DNA from: Aptenodytes patagonicus | Taxonomy: Eukaryota; Chordata; Aves; Sphenisciformes; Spheniscidae | Assembly: GCF_965638725.1 (NCBI RefSeq) | Contig: NC_134963.1 | Location: 12,614,501-12,678,500 of the forward strand | Length of the DNA: 64,000 nucleotides | Direction: 5' to 3' | In this document: in pieces, positions 54,728-64,000 of the stretch | How the letters are laid out: every line of letters starts with the position of its first letter | How positions within the stretch are numbered: position 1 is the first letter of the stretch | Notes under the pieces: generated by a model | The model's input: only the letters and a program-made list of their open reading frames with translations | What the model was told of the DNA's origin: nothing | Database searches by the model: none | Program-made: the position numbers and the translations under genes

Positions 54728-57700
54728 AAATAAAGCACTTTTTGGGAAAAAAAAAATCAAAACCTATCAATAACCTGCAGTAGCGTCCCACTGATCAGCC
54801 TGGGGACAGCGCCGTCACATCCCTCCCCCTCCCACATCTTCCCCCCAATCTCCAAAAATAGTATTTAATATACAGCAATAAACTCTGAGCAAGCCAGAGT
54901 CCCGGAAGACATGGACCTGCTTTCACCTCTCCCGTCCAGCCCAGCACCATTTCAATGCCGTTGCTACTATACTTCTGGGACAAATCTGTTCGGATCCAAG
55001 GTGAAACGCACATGCCCCAGCCCCGCTGGGCAGCGCGTGAAGCAGGGGTGCAGCACAGGAGGCCTATTCGTGTAACCACATCTCTGAGCCTTCACAGCTC
55101 CAGCCCGGTGTTGCGTTTGTGCCATTGGGAATACCTGTCTTGAGCCTATTTGGGACTAGCCAGTGAAGACAGACTGGTGGAACCAGGCTGATGTTAAAAA
55201 AAAGCATCCTTCAATTGTATTAGACTTTGGCATTTGTTGTGGAGATGCAGAAGCGCCAGCAGGTAAATTAGCTCAGTGCTGGCCCAGCTCCCATTTCCCT
55301 TGGATTCTCAGCAAGGATATTTCCCTCCCCGCCACATAAGTGCAAGAAGCAGACGGATCTCTCCCACATTTGAGCACCAAACAGAGCCTGAAACACTTGG
55401 TACTTCGCAGCTGCTCAGAATCTGTCTCACATCAAGGGCTGAAGCTGCTCTGCTGGTCCTTTCCCTCCTGCTGCTGTTTTCCATCGGACAGGCCTGTTCA
55501 GCCCAGACTTCCCATACCAAGACATTTCCCTGGCTGTTGCAATCCCATTTTGACTTAAAGGAGGGCCAAGGGACAAAGCACGGGTCTCTGCTCCCTGTTC
55601 AGACCCAAACAGTGCAGGGCAAGCCCTTGGCGAGTGAGTTTGGGGGGCAGGACCCCCAAAGCCACATTCTGCACCCAGAAGCTGTAAGCACCATACAACT
55701 ACCAAGACCCAGCTGTGACTCACTCAGCTCTGAACTGCACAGACACGCAGGCACCAGACTGTCTGGAAGTTTTCCATCCTGCCTTTGGGAGATTTCTGGG
55801 GGAGACCAGACCTGAAGGAGCTCTTCCAGTTCTTCTATCCCCTGCTAGGCTTTTTTCCCATTGACCTCAAGGGCTGGAACCAAAGATACTCGCTCGCAGT
55901 TTTCTGCTTCAGCTGTGACCTCCGGAGCTGGCATCCAGGGACAGTGAGACAGTCCCCAGCTGATCACAAGGGCAGGGAATGCCTGTCCCTTGGGGAAAAA
56001 GAAAAACAACTCAGAAGCTCCTTAAAAAAAAAAAAAAAGAAGCTTCTTCAAATAGACTTTTATTCAAAGCCTGAGACAAAGGCACCAAAAAGAGACAGGA
56101 TTTCATTTGGCTTTCTGCTCACTGCCACCTGGGATACTCAAAAGGGTCAGAGCTGTTGTTTTAGTCACACACACACAGAAGGGGAAAATGGTCTGGCTTA
56201 AAGGTATGAAAGGAGGGGCTGATGAGGGGGTAATTAAAATAGGCTCTGGAACCACTACCCTGAGGCTGGATCCAGGCCCAAAACATGATCAATGGTGTCA
56301 CCTCCCCTTTATTAAGTGGAAGCTTTATTAAAATTGCCTTATCTGCCCCTCTCTACCCAACTGCTCCATGAATCAAGCCAGGGTCTGTTCTGACCCAGCT
56401 CCCCACAGTGCTGCACAGAGACACACGCTTCATCTGCCTGCTGCTGGCTGGAGGCAACAAAGCATAAACAGGCTTGTCTCTAACCGGTCTCAATTAAACA
56501 ATGTCTTGGATATTCCCTCAAACACCCATACTGGAAAGCTACAGCCAACCCAAACTTTTTCTTTCCCTGGTCAGGACCAGGTACCTCATTATACCCATCT
56601 GGCTGGCTCGCAGGTGCCAGACAGAGATGACAAGGGGAACCAGCCTGAGTATGGCATTCACAGCAAGGTGCTGACTGCTTACCCCCTACCATCCTCCTGT
56701 GTTCCCACGCGCTTTGTTTGAAGGCTTCTTCCAAAGCAAACCTGTCAGGAGGGGATGGACCAACAAGGAAAACTGCTCATAGCACCATAACGGGGTCAGG
56801 AACCCTCCAACCACCCAGACAGTAGCTTTGTAGTGACAAAAATTGATAAAACCAGGAGCCAAAACAACTAAATTGAAACCATGAAGGATGAACTATTCCT
56901 CCTCCCTATTCTTATTCAAATATGACAAATTCATTTGCACTGAGCAACTGGAACACAACAGATCACACCCTGCACAGCCTTGCCTTAGGGCAGCTGATGG
57001 CACCAAATGGGTGCCCTGGCTGCCAGGAGAGGCAGAGATAAACTATTCTAGAAGACTTGTCTCCGACTTTTGCACACCTAAATGCACTCCCCTTTTCTCA
57101 TGCTGGGCAAGGTGCTGAGATTACTGGGTGAGCCACAAGAAGCTGAGTGATTCCTTGCTTCAAGGATGCTCAAATAAAATGCAACCTAAAAGGCCTGGAG
57201 GAGAACAGCTCCTTACAGAGAAGCTTGCTTTCAAGCCCAGGTTCTTTGCTTAACAAATCAGCGCAGTTCATGCTTCTCAAAACTGATAAAGATCTAAATG
57301 TCTCTGTGCTCCAGTTAGAGCAATCCCCAAAATGCTGGAGAATCTCTGCAGGCACCGTCATCAAACAAAACAGAGCTCATATTTTATGAGAGTTTTATAA
57401 GTACTAGGATTTTAACAGCAGCTAGAAGACGAAGCAGACAACTTCAAGCTTACCGCCTTTTCATCCTAAGGTTTGTTCTTAAGATCTGCTCTCTCTAAAG
57501 CCTGTCTTCTCCTTACGGTGTGGCAGGGACCCTCTTGCTTCTCCCAAACTGGCTGTTACCACTTGTGCAATGGGAGAGAAGGTAATTAAGGTCCTACTGC
57601 TTACTTTTTAGCTCACAGCCACAGAATTAGGGCCAGGCCTATAGCAGTGATGTATGTGATCAGAAAGGCTAGGTTCAGTGCCACTGCTGTGCAGAGCAGT

Positions 57701-59458
57701 GCTTTGACACCTCCCCCAGCTCCCCATTCTGGAGCCCATGAGCTGGCAGCTCATATCACAGCTTGAGGGTTAAGAGGAAGAGAGGGCTTCAGCCGCTTGC
57801 GCCCAGCAGAGAAGAAAGGCTGCTCCTCTGGTTTCCTTTCCAGAAACTAGGGAATTCTGCTGACCTTTCTCAGCTCAAAGAAAGGCTGAGCCACTGCAGG
57901 GGATCAAACCCAAGAAGAACCGCTAGGAAAACTCAGGCACAGGGAGGAGCACCAGCAAGGAGGACACCGCTCACTGCAGCTGCTCCAGGTAAAGAGAGAG
58001 CACTTCTGAGAACAGAGATAGCATGAGGTAAAGTGTTCTGTGAGCCCAGAGCTCACCAGGATCAAAGCTGACCCGCAAGGACCCAGCCATGCCTGGGCCA
58101 GACCCTGCTCTGGCAGACAGAACATCCCCTTCCCGCCAGCCAGAAGTGCTCAACGTGTCGGAGGCCAAGACCATGGGAAGGCAGCTCCTCAGGGCCCGCA
58201 GCTCTGGATCAGCAGGCACAGCGAGGGCTTTCGCTCTGCTCAGCCTCTGTCAGGCAGGCACAGGCTCTGCATGTGGAAACAGAAGCCTCTTGCAGAAATA
58301 TCCCCAGGGGAAGCGGGTGACCTTGTCTCCAGTATTCTGCGCTCTTCCAGATCTCTGGAGGGCAACAAACCACCTTGCTCTACAGCACTGAAATGTTGGA
58401 CATCTGCCCCTTCACCACAGTGCCTTGAGTTGCAAAAGGCCGAGCTAACTGAAAACACTAACCAAGTCCACTGCACTTCTCACCGCTTTGCAGGCAGGCC
58501 TGGTCCCTACGACAGGGAATGAGAGCTCACAGGGAGCATCTGCAAGGTTGCTCCGCTCTGTCCTACAGCACAGGTTGTTCACAGTCACAGTCAGGGGGCA
58601 GGGAGGGGAGCTAACTGTTAAGAAGGCCAAGGAACAAGTCCAGAACCTCCTCTCTAGGTCATCTGATTCTCAGCTTCTTCCAAAGGAGAGGTCACTTGCT
58701 AGAAAGGGCAAAACAAGGAACTGGGCTTAAAATTAAACCTTTGAAAAGAAAAGGATATTAAAGGAAACAAAAGCCATAATCAATACAGAAAACAAGTGCA
58801 TCTGATCAGACGCTAACAACATCAGCCTCTTGCAGGCAGCAAGAGCTGACATTCTGACAGCAGAATCCCTCTGCAATGGATCTAACATTACAATTGTCAA
58901 ACTAGGAAAGTCTCTCCCAACTGGTGCAGCAAATCAGGCCAGATAAATCCCTCTGCTCCTGGCACAGCTTGCACTCTTAGGAGGGGAACGTCTCCACAGA
59001 GGCCGAGTGGCTAGTTGGAGTCTTGGTATCTTTATGCAGGCGAGTACCATACATCGTGTTGCGCACATTCAGGGAGATGCTGAGCCAGGCTCCATCCTCC
59101 ATAGTCATTAGTCACCCAACGGCACCACAACACTTCCACGCTCCCAGACAAAACGTGTTCCCAGGCCTGGGTTTAGGAGCCGCTTCCCTGCTTAAGGAAC
59201 CGTATTCCACCCAGCAAAGGCAGAGATCCTGCAGCACATGGCTTTCTCTCAGTGTGGGACATGGCCCAGGACTGCTAGCATCAGCTTCCAACAGCCCAAT
59301 ACACAGACAGCCAGGACTCAGTTTACTCTTGGGTGCCCCAGGGAGGGTCGGAGGCTGCACATGGTGCGAAGGGGAAGGCGAGGGCCTCGCTGCTTGCTGG
59401 CAGGGGGAAGGTAAGCTCCCTCTTACCTGGACCTGCTATTCATTCCAAATGAAACATC

Positions 59459-59482
59459 TTTTTTTTTCTTTTTTTTTTTTTT
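59459..59482. repeat. T-rich tract (A-rich in MLEC RNA)
   Basis: T9-C-T12 with flanking CT. In the MLEC sense this is an A-rich patch about 100 nt after the stop codon. Confidence 0.75.
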
Positions 59483-59581
59483 CCCTTAAATTATGAACAA
59501 TATGGAGAAATTGAAAGCAACCGTGTTTGGTCCAACTCCTTCCCTCCCAGCCCCTTGGCTGATGCTCTGTGGGGCTTGCTC

Positions 59582-59811
59582 TCACAATCGGCAGAGGCAG
59601 AAGAGGGTAGGAATGAAGACACCAAAGGCCACCAATATAGGAAACATGAGGCTGCTGTTGTCCGAGGCATAGGGGTTTGGTGTGCGTGGGCCTGACTGAA
59701 CCCGGTTCTTATTTGCCTGTTTTTTAACACTGGAGCCATCTTCATATTCATCTTCATCATCATCTTCCTCTTTTTTCTCCAGACCCGGGTGCGGCTGCAG
59801 CTTTGGAACAT
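59582..59811 (-). CDS. MLEC: MLEC exon 5 (acidic linker, membrane anchor, stop)
   Basis: Encodes [52 protein letters not shown] and the anchor [19 protein letters not shown]; stop TGA at 59584-59582. Acceptor TCCAACAG. Confidence 0.97.
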
Positions 59812-62800
59812 CTGTTGGACAAGACAAAAGGTTGCAAGGAGGCAGGATGTAACCTGGGAAATCACCCAAGTCACTCCATTCCCCGCTCCCCAATCCAGCA
59901 TGCACGCCGGCAACAGGGCACCTGACACCATGTCAACACCACGGCCAGAGCACCCCAGGACAGGAGCATCCTCCCTCACAGAGGCTCACATCGCTATTTC
60001 TTTCCTCCATGATGCAAGAGCATCTAAAGGCCCAGCCTGCAAAGAAAACGACACCCATCCACCCCATCTACCTGTCACACAGGATAAGTTACAGCACAAA
60101 AGCACACTTACAGCGTACACAGTCAGATACCGCAGCTGCTCAGTGAGATCTAGTCAAGAACAAGCACCTGCTGCCTGCGGGACCAGCAGATACAGGTGCA
60201 AACAGGAAGGGGAACAACCCTTTCCACAAATGGTCCTACCTCACATCACTGCACCCCTCAACCCCAGACCTATCAGAGCAGCATGGTCCAACCCCACTCA
60301 AATCCAGTCCTCTGAGCCTGGAGCATGAATTACAGGTCCCCGCACAGCAAGGTGCCCCCAGCCACAAGGTTATGCACCAATCTTCAGCAACACTTGGCAA
60401 TCCCTGACCAACAGTAAAGCAAACTGATGCTTCGGTCAGAGAGGGGTCCTAAACCTCCCCTGTTCAGGAGCTAGAGGGGCTCCAACTCCAGTACAGACTT
60501 ACAAAGAGGGTGATGAAAGGGCAAGGACTTTACCAGCACTTAAGAAACACTTAACTACTAGCTAAAAGATCTCCATAAATTACTTGTCTGCAGGGCTGCT
60601 GCTGACTTCCAAGGCCAGAGGGAATTTATCTACAGTTTATAGCTGTAGCTATAAGCTAAGGCTGACCAGACGTGTTCCCTTCTCCTCTACCCCACATGCA
60701 GGAAGTCCTGAACCAAACTGATTTTTCTTATTCCAAAAATGATGCAGCTTTGTGCACTTGGAAGAGTAGGAGGACACTCCACACCTATTTCATTCTGCAA
60801 CTGCACTCTGTGGGAACTTGCTGAGAGAGAAACAGTTTTGGCAGAGGTGGGTCAGCAAGAGCTATGATCTCATGGTCTGAGAAGCAACAGGCTGCTTTCC
60901 AAGGGGGAAGAGTTTTCTGGCTCAAAAACTGTGCTTACCTTCCACTGTTCCTTGCAGGATGTATAGGGCACAGATTTTTGGATTGTCATAGTAGCCCTAG
61001 AGAAAGCAAAGAAGGAAGTCAGTGCTGCAGCTTTGAGGCAAGAAGTATTCCCCCCACCTACCCTCACCTCTCCTCCCCCAGCACACAGCTGCGTCACGTG
61101 GCTGGGGAAGAAGGGGAAAAGGAAGATCAGGGCTCTGCTCAGCAAAGTTTATTACCTTTACAAACTCTCCTCCCCCAGCACACAGCTGCGTCACGTGGCT
61201 GGGGAAGAAGGGGAAAAGGAAGATCAGGGCTCTGCTCAGCAAAGTTTATTACCTTTACAAACTCAATGTGGAGCTTCCCTGTGAACGTGGAAACCTCTCC
61301 CTGGACACTCAGTTTCCCCTTTTTGATACTCATGGGAATGATCTCATCATGAGCTGTGCTGTGTCCAACTCTGTCAAAAATGTCCAAGTCCTTCACCACC
61401 ACGTGGCCATTCAAGCGAACATCAAATACCTTCAGGACAGAAGAAATGACAGAGTGTCAGAACAGATTCAGACACGTGACAGTTGAAAGGGGAACAGAAC
61501 AGGAAAGGTCTCTGCTTGTTATGCACCCAGGACCAGAAAGCATTGCAGCATGCACTGTCCCACCACACATGCTCCACTCCCTTGGGAAGTATTCAGAGCC
61601 CAAAAGCAGCCAGGTAAAGACACTGAAGCATTAACATTGCTTTCAAATACTCTGAAATCTGCCCTCAACTTTTAAAATAACCCCTATGTCTGCTGTTCAG
61701 AACTGAGGACAGCATAATTTTATTCTGGTTTATTCATACTTTTCTTTCACAACTTTCTTCCACCTACTGGCTGAGGACCTGCTCCTACCACCCCAGGGTG
61801 GCTGCGGCACACCACACCCTAGGGAGTAAAGCCATTTCTAAGTAACAGCCTGCAGCAGAACAGAGAAGAGGAAACAAGCTGGTGAAGTACACAGGGTTTG
61901 AAGGAGGTAAAATATTGAACTGCTAACCACATCTGTGAATTCAGAGTGAAAGTCCTCCTCAGGGCCAGAATGACTCAAACTTCACTCAGCACCTGGGAAA
62001 TGCCAGCAGAACCACATGAAGGAAGAGGAACCAAAGATGCCTCAGCCCTTCGGTTTAATCTGAGGCTGCTTTTTGCATCCATTCTGTAAGCCAGCCCCAC
62101 CAGTTATGTTCCCTGAAATACTTCTCTGGCAGAAAGACAGCATGGTGCTTAAGGAGCAGGGCTCTAAAGCAGCTGATGGAGTCAGGGGAAAGCCAGACTA
62201 AAACACACACCACTTCTCTCCCAATTTATCACAGGGCTTTGAGTTCTTTGTGCTTCCACTTCCACATTGGTACATGAGTGATTTCAAAAGTGAACAAGGA
62301 TTATTCTTCTCTAAAGAGCAATAAAGAGGGTTGCATTTAACTCTGTGCTTTCAGAATCAGTTTGAACCAGTATCAAGCCTTATTACATTCATAAAAATTG
62401 TTTTGAGTAGGTTATTTAACTCAGATCGCTTCCCTGATTCAGTCATGCACAAGCATGCTGTCAGGTCAAGAACAAGTGTTCAGGAAAAAGGCAAAAACAC
62501 TTCTTCTCAAAGCCAGCACAGCCTAAACAGATCATAAAACTCTACTGCTAGTTATGTTTAGTTGCACATGTTTGTTTGAATATTTTGTAATGCAATTTTC
62601 CAGACCAACTGTATATCTGGAATGTGGAAGAGAGCTCGAAGTTTCAGAGCCCATGAGAGCTCTAGGAAATAAATTAACCATTAGCGCCTTACTTCTCTCC
62701 CTTCTCCAGCATGCAAAGCAGCAGAGACAACCTGGACATGCACAGTCTTAGCCAGGAACTCGCATCAAAGAGACAAGCAAGGAGCTGTTGCTTACCTTCT

Positions 62801-62974
62801 GTTGAGACTGTGCAAAATAGACCTCTGCAAACTTCAACACCAGCACATAGTCACCCTCCTCTTTGATGGGAACTTCATAGCCAAAGGTTTCCTCATTGTA
62901 ACGCTCGGTCTGGTACAGAATCTGATCTTCCGCGTTGGACCGCAAGATTGGCAGCTTCATACCATAGTCAGATG
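59582..62974 (-). CDS. MLEC: MLEC, malectin (exons 2-5 of 5; exon 1 outside window)
   Basis: ER-resident type I membrane lectin that binds diglucosylated high-mannose N-glycans and acts with ribophorin I in glycoprotein quality control. Exons 5' to 3' on the - strand: 62974-62796, 61429-61253, 60996-60939, 59811-59582; 214 residues, which with about 78 from exon 1 (signal peptide and start of the lectin domain) gives the human total of 292. The lectin domain runs from [14 protein letters not shown] to [14 protein letters not shown]; then a linker with an acidic run ([14 protein letters not shown]) and the C-terminal membrane anchor [20 protein letters not shown] with a four-residue tail. All splice sites are GT-AG. 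A 97-bp tandem duplication copies the end of exon 3 with its donor; frame and family alignment support use of the upstream donor. Confidence 0.96.
59812..60938 (-). other. MLEC: MLEC intron 4
   Basis: 1.13 kb; nothing recognised. Confidence 0.85.
60939..60996 (-). CDS. MLEC: MLEC exon 4
   Basis: 19 codons plus one base, [19 protein letters not shown], the last beta strand of the lectin domain. Acceptor TCTCTAG, donor GTAAGC. Confidence 0.95.
60997..61252 (-). other. MLEC: MLEC intron 3
   Basis: 256 bp, nearly all of it within the tandem duplication except the last 71 bp before exon 4. It would be about 159 bp without the extra unit. Confidence 0.9.
61068..61264. repeat. MLEC: 97-bp perfect tandem duplication spanning the MLEC exon 3 donor
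   Basis: The segment from 61068 to 61167 recurs at 61165-61264 without a mismatch (unit 97 bp, 2.03 copies). Each copy includes the last 12 bases of exon 3 (GAGTTTGTAAAG), the donor GTAATA, CACGTG, and a G-rich end. The copies put donors at 61252 and 61155. Confidence 0.97.
61253..61429 (-). CDS. MLEC: MLEC exon 3
   Basis: 59 codons: [59 protein letters not shown]. Acceptor CCTGAAG, donor GTAATA at 61252. Use of the duplicated donor at 61155 would add 97 nt and shift the frame. Confidence 0.94.
61430..62795 (-). other. MLEC: MLEC intron 2
   Basis: 1.37 kb; nothing recognised. Confidence 0.85.
62796..62974 (-). CDS. MLEC: MLEC exon 2
   Basis: Completes an Ala codon, then [59 protein letters not shown]. 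It contains the aromatic residues (DYG, TFGY) that in malectin line the glucose-binding pocket. Acceptor ACCCAG, donor GTAAGC. Confidence 0.96.
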
Positions 62975-64000
62975 CTGGGTTTCAAGCACAAAACAGTGAG
63001 AGGAAGGGTTAATTTCTGAAGCATATGTAAGAGACACTTTATATACTCCTGAAGTGCTTAACCCCTTAAGTGGCATCAGACCTGTCTCCCCTCCTTGCTC
63101 TGACCAGGAGGAGGCAGTACTGGAGCAGAAGCAAAGGTAGCCAAAGCCCCAGAACCTGGGTCCTATGGAAAAACAGGTCTGGACCTGCTGCAGTCTAAGA
63201 CACAGCAAACTCACTCGCACCGTTTCAGAAAGAAGAGTCTGTTTCACAAACAGGGCACAGAGCCAACGGACTTGGCCATTGACTCCTGCTTCAAAGAGGA
63301 AAAACACCTAGAATATTTTTACAACATTTTCAAATTACAAACTCTGAGTACAAAACCAAAACAGTCAGCATAGGACTGACTCGACTCATTCATTCAACAG
63401 ATTTGAAGTTAGCAGTTGATGGCACCAGGTTTTAGAGACTCATCCTCCTCAAGTGAATGGCAGAAGGCTGAAAAGCATTAGATATCTTACAAAACCCTTT
63501 CTTCCCACCACAGCCACGCAATACCCGCCAGCTTGAAGACAGGAAGACGGAAGCAAGATACATACGCAAGGGTTTCAAGAGCTGCTGTTCTCACAGGCAC
63601 CCAGCTGAAATGGGCACTGTCTGCAGGCAGCTGAACAGCCCCCCTGAGAAGGGCCCAAACAACATTCCCAAATGGGGCAATAACTAAGAAAGTAACAGAA
63701 ATCGTAAAATTTGCCTCTTCTCAGTCATTATTTCACCACCTCTAGAGCAGCCCTCAAAAGACCTTAACCCAACTTGACATTTTATTGTGTCAGGGTTACT
63801 GTACAAATGCAAACTGATGCATGCCTCAAGAGCTCTGAATCAAATAATTCCCCAGCGAAGCAGGGGCAGGAGGGAAGACTGTGGACACTACCTGCCCACT
63901 GGCACTTCAGGCAGGAGAAGTTGATCCCAGACGAAGTTCTCTGCTGACACTTGCCACTTCCACCCCCATTTCCATGGGAACAGACACTGCATTGGCCAAG
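62975..64000 (-). other. MLEC: MLEC intron 1, 3' part
   Basis: At least 1.03 kb. I looked for the expected exon 1 sequence (LPESVIWAVN region) and do not see it, so exon 1 lies beyond 64000. No other feature recognised. Confidence 0.8.

Larger units (their letters stand above)
53655..59581 (-). other. MLEC: MLEC 3'UTR (end inferred)
   Basis: No recognised coding sequence on either strand for 5.9 kb after the MLEC stop. It contains T-runs on + at 54713-54727 and 59461-59482 and an A-run at 56027-56038. A long 3'UTR is plausible; if a nearer hexamer is used, the UTR is about 3.3-3.5 kb. Confidence 0.5.

Noticed and set aside
61139-61414. Extended MLEC reading frame through the duplicated segment as a longer exon 3
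   Set aside because: It runs into a stop in the second unit and destroys the match to the conserved FVK-GYYDN junction; the upstream donor gives the family sequence exactly.

Overview
This is a window of vertebrate nuclear DNA, almost certainly from a bird. It shows GT-AG split genes with conserved vertebrate proteins, compact introns, two CpG-island promoters, and CR1-type LINEs with ATTCTATGATTCTATG-like 3' ends as the only sizeable interspersed repeats I can recognise. CR1 also occurs in other reptiles, so bird is an inference from CR1 dominance plus compactness. No prokaryotic, viral or CRISPR features are seen.

Layout. (1) 1-29562, + strand: SPPL3 (intramembrane aspartyl protease), exons 2 to 11 of 11; exon 1 lies left of the window. 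The 3'UTR runs at least to about 30.26 kb and probably to about 32.74 kb, possibly to about 36.12 kb. (2) 37410-44386, - strand: complete ACADS (mitochondrial short-chain acyl-CoA dehydrogenase), 10 exons, 411 codons, with a CpG-island promoter. (3) 48865-51899, - strand: complete UNC119B (lipidated-protein chaperone), 5 exons, 237 codons, with a CpG-island promoter and a 3'UTR of about 4.3 kb that runs almost into the ACADS promoter. (4) 59582-62974, - strand: MLEC (malectin, ER diglucosylated N-glycan lectin), exons 2 to 5; exon 1 lies right of the window. Its 3'UTR probably reaches about 53.66 kb. The order MLEC-UNC119B-ACADS-SPPL3, with SPPL3 facing the other three, is the block known from human 12q24.31. 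The genes share a neighbourhood, not a pathway.

Repeats. Two 2.7-2.8 kb 5'-truncated CR1 copies lie in opposite orientation in SPPL3 introns 2 and 6, with a short CR1 tail in ACADS intron 2. Other repeats are microsatellites, homopolymers and a 97-bp perfect tandem duplication in MLEC.

Most notable observations: the two CR1 copies are near-identical over their 5' half but clearly diverged over their 3' half, with a sharp switch at the same place in both, which suggests gene conversion or a chimeric origin; they form a long inverted repeat around SPPL3 exons 3-6; the MLEC duplication copies the exon 3 splice donor; and the gene ends are tightly packed. I found no evidence for an undescribed biological system. 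Exon boundaries were set by reading frame, splice consensus and agreement with remembered human proteins; UTR ends are inferred from polyadenylation signals only.
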